DNA from: JASLPR01 sp964496475
Lineage (GTDB): Bacteria; Chloroflexota; UBA11872; VXNJ01
Reading direction: 5' to 3'
Length of the DNA stretch: 22,237 bases
Assembly (NCBI GenBank): GCA_964496475.1
Contig: CAZBZS010000037.1
Coordinates: forward strand, 1 to 22,237
Shown here: positions 6,452 to 14,662 of the stretch, in pieces
Position numbering within the stretch: position 1 is the first letter of the stretch
How the letters are laid out: each line of letters begins with the position of its first letter
Translations under genes and position numbers: made by a program
The notes under the pieces: generated by a model
What the model was told of the DNA's origin: nothing
The model's input: the letters and a program-made list of their open reading frames with translations, nothing else
Database searches by the model: none

Positions 6452-7963
6452 CTAACTACCGTAGAGGGCCCGATATTTGTTTTCGAGGTAGTCGAGGAAG
6501 GGGACGGCGCTGAGTTCGGCGCCGAGCTCGCGGTCGACGAGTTCGGCGGCGGTCCATGTCGCCCCGTGACGGTGGACGTGCCGCCGCATCCAGTCGAGGA
6601 GAGGGGCGAAATCGGCTTCTTGCAGGCCAGGCTCTATCGAAGGGTCGTCGGCGAGGGCGACTTCATATAGCTGAACCGAGAGCAACGTTCCCAGGGCATA
6701 GGTGGGGAAGTAGCCGATCGCGCCATAGGACCAGTGCACATCCTGCAATACGCCACGAGCGTCCTCAACCGGCTCGACGCCGAGTAGGGAGCGCATCCCT
6801 TGCCACCATCGCTCGGGGAGCTCGGTGACCGCAAGGCGATCCTCGATGAGCTCGCGCTCAATCTCGTATCGCAGAAAAATGTGAAGGCAGTAGGTTACTT
6901 CGTCGGCCTGCACGCGGATGTAGTCGGGCGCGACACTGCTGCCGGCTGCGTAAAGATCGTCGGCGGTGATGTCGTGGAACTTGTCCGGGAAGTGCTCGCG
7001 CAGTCGTGGCAACAGATGACCGGCAAAATTTCTGGATCGGCCGACCAGATTTTCCCAGAGGCGCGACTGCGATTCGGCCAGGACCAGGGACTCGGTGGCG
7101 CCAAGGGCCGTTCTATCGAGTTTGGCCGGAAGTCCCTGGTCGTGGGTGCCGTGGCCGCCCTCGTGGATGGAGGCGAACAGCGCGGGGGCTAGGTTGTCGG
7201 GATCGACGGCGGTGGTGACGCGGGTGTCGCCGAGGCCGATGCCGGTGGTGAAAGGGTGGGGGGAGATGTCCTGGCGGCCGTTTTCGAAATCGAACCCGAT
7301 GAGACTGAGGATGTCCTCGGTGAGCGCGATCTGGGCGTCGTGAGGGAAATCGGAGCGGAGGATCGAGTCGTCAACGCGGTCGAGAACCGGACGGAGGGAA
7401 TCCAGCAGCGGGACGAGACGCTCGCGGAGCGGGTTGAACAGGCGATCAACAGCGGTTGATTTGAGACCGGGCTCGTAACCGGCGAGGAGGGCGTCGTAAG
7501 GCGTGTCCTCGTAGCCGAAGCAATCAGCCTGGCGACGGGCAAGCTCGACCTGGTGAGTAAGGTCGGACTCGAAGATGGAAAAATCGCTCGCAGCGCGAGC
7601 CTTTACCCACGACTCAAAGGCGCGGGCGGACGTTCGAGCCATCTCGGCGACCAGCTCGGGGGAAAGCTTCGTGGCACGATCGTAACGGCGTCGGGTGACG
7701 CGCCAGACAGAGGCGAGAAATGAGTCGTCAGGCAGGCCCGCCGCCTCGCCGGCGAGGCTGTCGAGGAGTTCGCCGACCGCCGGGTCGGTGAAGCGCTCGT
7801 GGGCGATGCGTTCAAGGGTGGCGAGCTGCTCGCCGCGGGCGGCAGCGCCTCCGGCCGGCATATAGGTTTGCTGATCCCACGAGAGCAGACCTGCGGCCTT
7901 CTGAACATCGTCGACTTCGGCAAGGCGGGTCTGGAGTTTGTCCCATGTTTCGGTGGTCGACAT
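6452..7963 (-). CDS. M32 carboxypeptidase (thermostable carboxypeptidase Taq family)
   Basis: A 503-residue zinc metallopeptidase that removes C-terminal amino acids from peptides; cytosolic. Zinc ligands are H267 and H271 in HEGGH, with E268 as catalytic base and E297 as third ligand 26 residues on. Other M32 signatures are present: HPFTTG, GDTRVTT, IRVQADE and GVLQDVHW. The HESQ motif reads AESQ, so its His is replaced by Ala, although the metal-binding Glu remains. Length matches the family. Start is ATG with AAGGA about 10 nt upstream. It stands alone between the HDOD fragment and a divergent isomerase gene and probably has a general peptide-recycling role. Confidence 0.95.
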   Translation of the reverse strand: MSTTETWDKLQTRLAEVDDVQKAAGLLSWDQQTYMPAGGAAARGEQLATLERIAHERFTDPAVGELLDSLAGEAAGLPDDSFLASVWRVTRRRYDRATKLSPELVAEMARTSARAFESWVKARAASDFSIFESDLTHQVELARRQADCFGYEDTPYDALLAGYEPGLKSTAVDRLFNPLRERLVPLLDSLRPVLDRVDDSILRSDFPHDAQIALTEDILSLIGFDFENGRQDISPHPFTTGIGLGDTRVTTAVDPDNLAPALFASIHEGGHGTHDQGLPAKLDRTALGATESLVLAESQSRLWENLVGRSRNFAGHLLPRLREHFPDKFHDITADDLYAAGSSVAPDYIRVQADEVTYCLHIFLRYEIERELIEDRLAVTELPERWWQGMRSLLGVEPVEDARGVLQDVHWSYGAIGYFPTYALGTLLSVQLYEVALADDPSIEPGLQEADFAPLLDWMRRHVHRHGATWTAAELVDRELGAELSAVPFLDYLENKYRALYGS

Positions 7964-8084
7964 ACGGTTACGGTCCTTCTAGGGTTACCGGGTAGACGAG
8001 TGTAGCGCGACGATCGGTTGGATCGGGCAGTTGCAACCCGGTAGGCTGCAAATGCCTTTAGGACGGTCGAGAATAACGGCGGGA

Positions 8085-9011
8085 ATGATGGATTGCGCGT
8101 TTCGGTGGCCGCTGCGGTGGTACCCGTTCCACGGACGGTACGGGATGCCGGCGAGTGTGCGACGGGAAGTGTTCGCGTGGGCGCGGGGGGCAGGATTCAA
8201 AGGGACAGAGGTGTCGGTCGCCCACCTGGACCTGTTCGGAATGAGCGATGCGGAACTGGCAGGGCTGCGTGATGAATTGACGGAGGCAGGGCTGGAAACG
8301 GCCGCGCTGAACCCGGGTGGATTCAATTTTGTGACGGAGGCGGCAGAGGAGAACCTGGCGAAGATGCGGCGGGCGCTGGAGATGGCGCGGATGTTGGGGA
8401 CCGGGATCATCAATACGACCTTGCCGGGGCCGCGATCATTCGATACTGCGCCGAATCTGCCGGAGGGGTGGGGGATCGGCGGCCGGGTTTCAATCGGGGG
8501 CAGCCGGATGGCGGTGGGCTACGAGCTAGAGAGGACGGCGGACTGCCTGCGGCAGTTGGCGGACGTGGCGGCGGACGTTGACATAACTATTGCGCTTGAA
8601 TTACACCAGAACTGCTACGTGGACAACAGCACCAGCGCATGGAAGATGCTCGGATTGGTGGACCGCGAGAACGTGCGGGTAAATCCGGATATGGGCAATG
8701 TGCAATGGTCGTACGCAACGCCGGAAGAACGTTTCGAGGATGCCATGATGGTGCTGGCGCCGGTGGCGGCGTATGTGCACGTGAAGAATATGAGACGTGT
8801 TTACGTTCCGGACCTCGACCGTTCGAGCTTCATCCGAGCGACAGTGGACGAGGGCGACATCGACTGGCGATTCTGCCTGCAGGTGCTGGCGGGGGTGGGG
8901 TATGACGGGTGGCTGACGTTCGAGGGTGACACCGGAGATGGCTGGGATCACCGGCTGGCGATGGAGCGGGATATTGAGTATGTGCGATCGGTTCTGAATG
9001 ACACTGACTGA
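8085..9011 (+). CDS. Sugar phosphate isomerase/epimerase (xylose isomerase-like TIM barrel)
   Basis: An AP-endonuclease-2/xylose-isomerase-type TIM barrel of about 308 residues that probably isomerises or epimerises a small sugar or hydroxy-acid. The metal site is complete and in the usual order: E172 (IALELH), D202 (VNPDMGN), H232 (YVHVKN) and E280 (LTFEGD), numbered from ATG 8085. That start is chosen because homologues begin close to CAFRWP and GGCGGG precedes it; in-frame ATG 8052 and TTG 8031 are alternatives. The M24-like gene follows 21 bp later on the same strand, so the two look like an operon. Related proteins include hydroxypyruvate isomerases and OtnI-type enzymes, but the substrate is not evident. 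Confidence 0.85.
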   Translation: MMDCAFRWPLRWYPFHGRYGMPASVRREVFAWARGAGFKGTEVSVAHLDLFGMSDAELAGLRDELTEAGLETAALNPGGFNFVTEAAEENLAKMRRALEMARMLGTGIINTTLPGPRSFDTAPNLPEGWGIGGRVSIGGSRMAVGYELERTADCLRQLADVAADVDITIALELHQNCYVDNSTSAWKMLGLVDRENVRVNPDMGNVQWSYATPEERFEDAMMVLAPVAAYVHVKNMRRVYVPDLDRSSFIRATVDEGDIDWRFCLQVLAGVGYDGWLTFEGDTGDGWDHRLAMERDIEYVRSVLNDTD

Positions 9012-9032
9012 AATGGGACGGGCAGGCTGCTG

Positions 9033-10427
9033 ATGGCGAAGAAGGCAGGGCTGGCGACGGTGATAGTGCCGGAATTCGAGCTGCCGCGGGAGCAGCCCGT
9101 GGTGTCGCCAGCAGAATTTGAGGGGCGGATCGCGACAGCGCGAGAGCGGGCGGCGGCCCGGGGACTGGATTACCTGCTGGTCTACGGGGACCGCGAGCAC
9201 TTCGCGAATCTCGCCTATCTAACGGATCACGATCCGCGATTCGAGGAGGCACTGCTCGTAATTCCGGTGGACGGAGAGCCGGCACTTCTGTTGGGCAACG
9301 AAGGGATGGGCTATGCGGAGCTAGTGCCGGTGGATATTGAGCGGAAGCTATACCGGGGCTTCAGCCTTCCGGGTCAGAGACGGGGTGAACAGCCACGGCT
9401 GGAGCCGATGCTGGCCGGGTGCGGGCTCGGGAAGGGGCAGCGGCTCGGGGTGGCCGGGTGGAAGTATGCAACCCCGGCAGAAACCGACGACGTCAAGCAC
9501 TGGCTGGAGATTCCGTCGTTCCTGGCCGACGCGCTGCGCGAGATGGTTGGAGACCGAGAACGGGTGGTAAACGCGAACGACGTATTCATGGATCCGGCCG
9601 AGGGGATGCGGACGCAAAACAGTGCAGCGCAGCTGGCAGCTTTCGAGTTTGGGGCGAGCCATTGCGCGGCAGTTGTACACCGGGCGCTGGGGATGGCGCG
9701 GCCGGGAATGACAGAACTGGAGGCGGTGGAGAACGCGGGCCTGAACGGGCTGCCTCTGTCGGCACACCTGATGTTCTCGACCGGTGACCGCGCGCACCTC
9801 GGTCTTTCGAGCCCGTCGGGACGGCAAATGGAACGAGGCGATCCGATCTTTTGTGCGCTGGGCTATCGCGGCGGGATGACGGCCCGAGGTGGGTGGCTCG
9901 TAGAAGACGAAACGGAACTTCCCGCGGCGTCCGCTGACTACCTGGACCGGCTGGTGATACCATATTTCGCGACGGTGGCCGCCTGGTACGAGGCGGTGGG
10001 AATCGGGGTGGCGGGCGGCGATTTACAGGAACTGGTGGACGGGATGCTGGCAGCGGCTGGCCTGGCGACTGCTTTGAATCCGGGTCATCTAATCCACCTG
10101 GAGGAATGGATGCACTCGCCGGTGAATCCTGGATCGGAGATCAAGCTGCGGTCAGGGATGCTGATCCAGTGCGACATCATCCCGGTCGTGGCGACGGACT
10201 ATCACACGGTTAATGCCGAGGACACAATCGCGCTGGCGGACGAGGCGCTGCGTGGTGAGTTGCGGGTGGAGTATCCACAAGTCTGGGCGAGGATCGAGGT
10301 GCGACGCGAATTCATGCGTTATGCGCTAGGGATTGAGCTGCGGCCGGAGGTGTTGCCGTTCAGCGGACCGCCCGCTCTGGTGCGGCCGTTTACTCTGGCA
10401 CCTCAGAGGGCGATGCGAATGTACTAG
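9033..10427 (+). CDS. M24-family (aminopeptidase P/creatinase-like) protein with a degenerate metal site
   Basis: 464 residues with a creatinase-type N-terminal domain (LDYLLVYGDREHFANLAYLT) and a C-terminal pita-bread domain. Active M24 peptidases bind two metals through Asp, Asp, His, Glu and Glu. Here the first Asp position reads Ala275 (in IFCALGYRGG), and the second reads Arg about 11 residues later. The His is kept (NPGHLIHLEEW), the first Glu reads Asp (SGMLIQCDIIP), and the last Glu is kept (NAEDTIAL). It is therefore unlikely to be a normal metallopeptidase. It may be a metal-free hydrolase as creatinase is, or a pseudoenzyme. It follows the TIM-barrel gene by 21 bp and probably acts in the same process. 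The alignment was done by eye. Confidence 0.85.
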   Translation: MAKKAGLATVIVPEFELPREQPVVSPAEFEGRIATARERAAARGLDYLLVYGDREHFANLAYLTDHDPRFEEALLVIPVDGEPALLLGNEGMGYAELVPVDIERKLYRGFSLPGQRRGEQPRLEPMLAGCGLGKGQRLGVAGWKYATPAETDDVKHWLEIPSFLADALREMVGDRERVVNANDVFMDPAEGMRTQNSAAQLAAFEFGASHCAAVVHRALGMARPGMTELEAVENAGLNGLPLSAHLMFSTGDRAHLGLSSPSGRQMERGDPIFCALGYRGGMTARGGWLVEDETELPAASADYLDRLVIPYFATVAAWYEAVGIGVAGGDLQELVDGMLAAAGLATALNPGHLIHLEEWMHSPVNPGSEIKLRSGMLIQCDIIPVVATDYHTVNAEDTIALADEALRGELRVEYPQVWARIEVRREFMRYALGIELRPEVLPFSGPPALVRPFTLAPQRAMRMY

Positions 10428-10692
10428 GGTTTGAGGCGCGGTCTCATCAGGATGACGATGAATGTCAAGGCGGCCGTCGGAACTGATCAGTGATGCGCCG
10501 GCAGCGTTGATGACGGGCGTGCGGGCTCTGGGTGGGGCGATTCCGGGGCGTTATAAATGCGGTCGCGCCCGCCGGATTGGTAACGTCAATATCGGGCCGC
10601 TGGTACTCGTTTGCAGCCGTTCAACGCTCTAATAGCGACCGGCCCGGCATATCGGAAATGTGGAGGTGGCCAGCCGTTCGCGGAGTGGAGAA
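10428..10692. other. Convergent spacer between M24-like gene and MFS gene
   Basis: A 265 bp stretch between the ends of two converging genes. The only open frame of note is 56 codons at 10462-10632 (plus strand), starting ATG TCA AGG. It has no recognisable motif and no clear Shine-Dalgarno, so I do not call it a gene. No strong terminator hairpin with a T-run was seen. Confidence 0.3.
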
Positions 10693-11970
10693 CTATGTGC
10701 TGCTAACCGAGGCGGCGGCTTCGCGCGGACGGAAATCCCCCACCCGCAGCACGTGGCGGAGTTCGGTTAGGAAGATGGCTGCCACGGCGAAAATAACGAT
10801 CCATGCCAGGCCTGGAATGATCATCAGCGGCTTCACCCCGACAGTGTCGGCAAGCCAGCCGAAGCCCAAATTCATGAATGCCATGAAGCCTGCGGCAAGC
10901 ATTGCAAATATAGACATCACCCGACCCCTGAAGGCGTCGGGAACCACCTGCAGTACCAGGGTGTTAGAGATGGTCATGTAGCTCGCTTGGGTTGCCCCGG
11001 CGAGAACTGCTCCGGCGACAGCTACTGCCGAGGAAGTGGCGGAGCCAAGAATGATCATCGCTAGGCCACTTCCTATCCCAGTTATGGCGAGTGCGCCCCC
11101 CTGGAGAGACGGACGACGGATCAAGGAGACGCCGAATGCTCCGACGATCGCCCCGGCGCCTATGCCCATTACGATGGCGCTAAATGTATTGCTTCCCCCG
11201 CCAAGTCCTTCGGCCAGGCGCGGCAGTAACGAGTCGTAAGCCATCGTGAAAGCGCAGTGAAACATGACACAACCGATGACGGCGAAGAGACGGGAATCAC
11301 GCCGAATGTGAGCGAGACCTCCCACGATGTCGCGTAATATTGAGCCTGTCGAAAGTGTTGATCCCGGGGATACAGCGGGCGGATCGGGGCGGTGTTGGAT
11401 TCGCAGAAGTTGCAGCAGGGCAAATATCAGGATCAGAGCCGCGAAAACAAATACGAAGCCCGCGCCGAACTTTGCAAGCAGAACCGCCCCGAATAGCGGC
11501 CCCGCGATTCTGGAGCCGTGCTGCGAAATGCCGGTCAGGGCCACAGCATTGAGAAGGTGTTCGGCCGGAACAAGGTTTGGAAGCAGAGCTTGGACGGCAG
11601 GTTGGGCAAGAGCCATGGCCATCCCATGGACGATGGCGAGCACCACTACGTGCCAGACCTGTACGGTCTCGGTCAGCGTGAGAGCGGCGAGCGCGGACGC
11701 CGATATCATCATGAGGAGGACGGCGATGAGGGCGAGCCGGCGGCGATCGAGCCGATCCGCGACCGCTCCGGCTATGGGGCCGATGATGATGAATTGAACC
11801 ATTCCAGCGAACGTTACGATTCCCACAGCCAGCGAGGATCCGGTCATTTCGAATACGAGCCAGGCCCGGGCCAGCATCAGCGTCCATCGGGACGCCATAG
11901 TGAAGAATGAATATAAGAAAATTCGCCGATAGTCGGGCGATTGAAATGCCGGTAGGCGACTGCTTAACAT
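10693..11970 (-). CDS. MFS transporter (EntS/MFS_3-like exporter)
   Basis: A 425-residue inner-membrane secondary transporter, likely a proton-driven exporter. The N-terminus FQSPDYRRIFLYSFFTMASR is typical of the MFS_3 group that includes enterobactin exporter EntS and macrolide exporters. Loop 2-3 carries the MFS signature GAVADRLDRRRL. Hydrophobic segments repeat along the length, consistent with about 12 helices, and the second half begins after a central loop near residue 205. Start is ATG, with no clear Shine-Dalgarno. The gene stands alone between convergent and divergent neighbours. The substrate cannot be predicted. Confidence 0.9.
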   Translation of the reverse strand: MLSSRLPAFQSPDYRRIFLYSFFTMASRWTLMLARAWLVFEMTGSSLAVGIVTFAGMVQFIIIGPIAGAVADRLDRRRLALIAVLLMMISASALAALTLTETVQVWHVVVLAIVHGMAMALAQPAVQALLPNLVPAEHLLNAVALTGISQHGSRIAGPLFGAVLLAKFGAGFVFVFAALILIFALLQLLRIQHRPDPPAVSPGSTLSTGSILRDIVGGLAHIRRDSRLFAVIGCVMFHCAFTMAYDSLLPRLAEGLGGGSNTFSAIVMGIGAGAIVGAFGVSLIRRPSLQGGALAITGIGSGLAMIILGSATSSAVAVAGAVLAGATQASYMTISNTLVLQVVPDAFRGRVMSIFAMLAAGFMAFMNLGFGWLADTVGVKPLMIIPGLAWIVIFAVAAIFLTELRHVLRVGDFRPREAAASVSST

Positions 11971-12207
11971 GGTGAAAGCGATCTACGATATGTGGCGACA
12001 TTGGCTGGGCCGAGCTGGCCGTGGATTAATTCCGAGTGTTGCCGTCAACCTCGTGCCCCCTGCCCAGCGCCAGACTCTGATGTGCCGTGCTCTGGTCCCA
12101 TTATCGTTAGGATTGGCCCGATTACCAACGTGACGGGGCCCCTGTCACCGCCGGGGGGATACCGGAGATCGATGGAGATACCTGGTCTGTGAATCGACCA
12201 AAATTGG

Positions 12208-12223
12208 GAGAAAAAGTTTTCTC
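12208..12223. repeat. 16-bp inverted repeat upstream of MBL-fold gene
   Basis: Perfect 7-bp arms GAGAAAA and TTTTCTC separated by AG, 35 bp before the MBL-fold start. The form and place suit an operator site; no regulator gene is adjacent. Confidence 0.5.
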
Positions 12224-12234
12224 GACTCGGTACA

Positions 12235-12246
12235 AGCCGCGCGGCT
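12235..12246. repeat. 12-bp perfect palindrome upstream of MBL-fold gene
   Basis: AGCCGCGCGGCT is a perfect palindrome 12 bp before the ATG at 12259. It could be an operator or could simply reflect high GC content. Confidence 0.35.
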
Positions 12247-12258
12247 GCGGGTGCAGGG

Positions 12259-12942
12259 ATGCTTGACTATAAAGGTGTAAGTCTAGAGCGGCTGCCGGAG
12301 GCGGGCGTCTTGCTGCGGGGCTCCCGGACGGTTTACGTGGACCCGTTCCGCCTAGAGGATTACCAGGTCTTTCCGGCCGATATCGTACTCGTGACTCACG
12401 CGCACGAAGGGCACCTGAGCTTGGACGATTTGCGGTTGGTATGCCGGCCCGACACGATGATTGTCACGAACGAGGCGGTCGCGGCGAAGTTGGCCAAAAC
12501 AGACTTGCCAGTCCCGGACGCGCTGCCCCCGCGAGGGACGTTTTCGGCACGGGAGATAGATATTGAGGCGGTGGCGGCCTACATGCTCGAAGACCAGGCA
12601 AAGGAGGTGAATGGGACGACGACGGAAGGTACGCGAGATCACATCCCCGCGCATCCTTACGACGCGGACGGGCTTGGATTCGTGATCCAGATGGACGGGA
12701 TTCGCGTATACCACGCCGGAGACACTGGGCTAATTCCGGAGATGCGGCTGATCAAGAATGTGGATATCGCGGTGTTGCCGGTGGCCGGGTGGACCGTCAT
12801 GTCGCCGGATGAGGCGGCCGAGGCGGTTAGGACGCTGCAACCGGCGGTCGCCGTACCGGTGCACTATGGCCATTCGTGGGGTAGCGCGGAGGATGCTTAC
12901 CTATTCGAGGGGAATGCCGATTGCCGGGTGGAGGTGCTGTAG
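12259..12942 (+). CDS. MBL-fold metal-dependent hydrolase (UlaG/UPF0173-like)
   Basis: A 227-residue metallo-beta-lactamase-fold protein similar in plan to UlaG lactonase and UPF0173 hydrolases. The first metal motif, normally HxHxDH, reads H47-A-H49-E-G51-H52, so the Asp that binds the second metal and deprotonates water is Gly. Later motifs are kept: a His in DHIPAHPY, the Asp in VYHAGDTG and His in PVHYGHSW. The length is normal. Start is ATG, with AGGG almost touching it, so the ribosome site is poor. It converges on the PfkB gene with a 5 bp gap. Activity may depend on one metal or be lost; the substrate is unknown. Confidence 0.85.
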   Translation: MLDYKGVSLERLPEAGVLLRGSRTVYVDPFRLEDYQVFPADIVLVTHAHEGHLSLDDLRLVCRPDTMIVTNEAVAAKLAKTDLPVPDALPPRGTFSAREIDIEAVAAYMLEDQAKEVNGTTTEGTRDHIPAHPYDADGLGFVIQMDGIRVYHAGDTGLIPEMRLIKNVDIAVLPVAGWTVMSPDEAAEAVRTLQPAVAVPVHYGHSWGSAEDAYLFEGNADCRVEVL

Positions 12943-12947
12943 GCGGC

Positions 12948-13901
12948 CTAGTGGGGATGGCGGCTACGGAGAATGGCGTCAACGCGTTCATGAGTGACTC
13001 CCTCGGGGCCGCGGGCGGTGCTGACGGAGGCGGCGCCGACGGCGTTGGCGTATTCGCAGGCGCCCGCCAGGGAAGCGCCTCGACCGGACGCAACCATGAA
13101 TCCGCCACCGAACGAATCCCCAGCTCCGATCGGATTGACTGTTTCAACCGGGAAGGCCGGTACGGAGATGAGCTCCTCATCGGGGCCGGGATCGACCAGC
13201 GCGCCTTCCGCGCCAAGCTTGACGATGACGGCGCCTCGGAATCCCTCGCGAAATCGTTGTCGTCCAGTTTCATATGGGCAGTCGAGAACGAGTTCGAATT
13301 CGTAGGCGTTGCCGATGACAATATCAATGGTGCCGTCTAGCTCGCTGATCTCTTCGAAGTCCAGCATTTCGGGTCCGGCTTGACCGATGTCAAGCACGGC
13401 GAGACCGTTGGCGGCGTGGGCGACGGCCGCGATCGCGCGAATTCCCGGCACTATGGGGCGGTCGGCGATAAGAGAAAGCGCGGTGAGATAGACGTGTCCT
13501 CCGGGCCAGGTTTGGGCGATTTCGCCAAGATCGTTGTGTTCTCCAGGGTAGTAGTAGGCTTGGCGACGGCCGTCGCCGCCGACCGCGATCGTGTGCGTAG
13601 CGGTGGAAGATACGCGCTCACCGACGAAATCGATTCCCCGGGGTGTGAGTGCGTTTACGAGGAAGTTACCTAGCGCGTCCCGCCCGATCGGTCCGCTTAC
13701 GGTGCAGGGGCCGGCAAGGGCGGAGTAGACGACTGCGGAATTAGCGGCGGGTCCGCCGACCAGGAGATAGGCCGGTTGCTCATGCCAGACGTCGCTGCGG
13801 GGAGTGAATTCGGTCTCGGGTTTCGGGAAGCGGTCGAGACCGGAAATGTTGATGTCGGCGACGATGCCGCCGACGAAGAGAACGGGCGGTGACGCTGCCA
13901 T
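12948..13901 (-). CDS. PfkB-family carbohydrate kinase
   Basis: A 317-residue ribokinase-type kinase that phosphorylates a sugar or related alcohol with ATP. The substrate-side motif GGPAAN is at 49-54. The anion-hole and catalytic motif GAGD is at 259-262, with D262 as base. ADINIS near the N-terminus and VNPIGAGDSFGGGF near the C-terminus fit the family. It starts 3 bp after the stop of the sulfatase-like gene (TGA CTC ATG), so translation is probably coupled. PfkB enzymes act on ribose, fructose, adenosine, 2-keto-3-deoxygluconate, sulfofructose and others, and nothing here singles out one. The sulfatase neighbour makes a sulfated or sulfonated sugar route worth considering. Confidence 0.92.
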   Translation of the reverse strand: MAASPPVLFVGGIVADINISGLDRFPKPETEFTPRSDVWHEQPAYLLVGGPAANSAVVYSALAGPCTVSGPIGRDALGNFLVNALTPRGIDFVGERVSSTATHTIAVGGDGRRQAYYYPGEHNDLGEIAQTWPGGHVYLTALSLIADRPIVPGIRAIAAVAHAANGLAVLDIGQAGPEMLDFEEISELDGTIDIVIGNAYEFELVLDCPYETGRQRFREGFRGAVIVKLGAEGALVDPGPDEELISVPAFPVETVNPIGAGDSFGGGFMVASGRGASLAGACEYANAVGAASVSTARGPEGVTHERVDAILRSRHPH

Positions 13902-13904
13902 GAG

Positions 13905-14456
13905 TCAGCCGCCGCGGGGCCGCAGATCCTCGGGCCAGTGGTACTGGCCGAAGGCGGCGATGCGGGCGCTGGCGGCGTCGCGCGCCTCGAAGAAGGCAAT
14001 GATCTGGCGATGCAAGCGGCCGGCGACGGCCGGGTTTTCGTCGAGGACGTTGTCGGTCTGTGCCGGATCGGCGTGGATGTCGTAGAGCTCGGAGACGTGA
14101 CCCTCGGCGGACAGAATTAGCTGCCAGTTCGCGTCGCTGATGGAGATCGGCTCGCGGAGCGTGTCGGGGCCGGCCCATACGTCGTGATCAGCACCGTAGT
14201 CAGCCCAGGTGACGTTTTCGGACACATCAAGCCCCCGGCCGAAGCGGCCGGTCCAGAGGTCGTAGTGGGTGGGGATGGTGGGATAGGAGCCGGCATAGAG
14301 GTTGTCGAACAGCAGGGGCTCGGACGCAAGCTGATCGGGGGCCGGAGTCTGGACGAACTGGGAGCCGCCGACGGGGAGCTCCCAGGGGGCAGAGAGGCCG
14401 TGGGCGTTGACGTGATCGCAACGGAAAGTGTCGTTCATAAGGACCATGACGTTCAA
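13905..14456 (-). CDS. Sulfatase-like protein with the catalytic middle deleted
   Basis: The frame is intact but only 183 residues against about 450-520 for the family. Residues 1-73 match a sulfatase N-terminus (VMVLMNDTFRCDH with metal Asp9 and Asp14, then SYPTIPTHYDLWTGRFG). Residues from about 74 match a C-terminus (NWQLILS, ELYDIHADPAQTDNVL). The central part, with the remaining metal ligands, is absent. The CxPxR site reads TIPTH (residues 60-64), so the formylglycine Cys is Thr and the Arg is His. The join at 14236-14250 holds CGGCCG-AAG-CGGCCG, a repeat that could have promoted deletion. TTG 14454-14456 is chosen as start because GGAAGG lies 5 nt upstream and homologues start there. 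It is probably inactive, kept in frame ahead of the PfkB gene. Confidence 0.75.
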   Translation of the reverse strand: MNVMVLMNDTFRCDHVNAHGLSAPWELPVGGSQFVQTPAPDQLASEPLLFDNLYAGSYPTIPTHYDLWTGRFGRGLDVSENVTWADYGADHDVWAGPDTLREPISISDANWQLILSAEGHVSELYDIHADPAQTDNVLDENPAVAGRLHRQIIAFFEARDAASARIAAFGQYHWPEDLRPRGG

Positions 14457-14461
14457 GGAGT

Positions 14462-14467
14462 CCTTCC
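14462..14467 (-). promoter_or_regulatory. Ribosome binding site for the TTG start of the sulfatase-like gene
   Basis: Read on the minus strand this is GGAAGG, 5 nt before TTG 14454-14456. The next in-frame ATG, at 14445-14447, would be 14 nt away, which is too far. Confidence 0.6.
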
Positions 14468-14662
14468 CGGATTGGGTTGCCGCAGGGAGTTCGTCGGGTG
14501 TGTCGGTGGTTGGCCCCTGATTGGAGCCCGGATTGAAACCCCGACCGAGTACGGTAGCAGAAATGGGCGGATCCGGTGTAACGATTGGGCCGCTTCCAGC
14601 GAGCGAAGAACGGCCCTAGAATTTGGGCTGATGATCGTCATGAAATGGGAGACGTGTTCCGG

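Larger units (their letters stand above)
11971..12258. promoter_or_regulatory. Divergent intergenic region between MFS and MBL-fold genes
   Basis: A 288 bp region from which the MFS gene (leftward) and the MBL-fold gene (rightward) are transcribed. Its left two-thirds show no gene or clear motif. Its right end holds two palindromes, listed separately, placed where operators for the MBL-fold gene would be expected. Confidence 0.4.

Noticed and set aside
10462..10632. 56-codon plus-strand frame in the M24-MFS gap
   Set aside because: It has no recognisable motif and no clear ribosome site; chance open frames of this size are common at this GC content.
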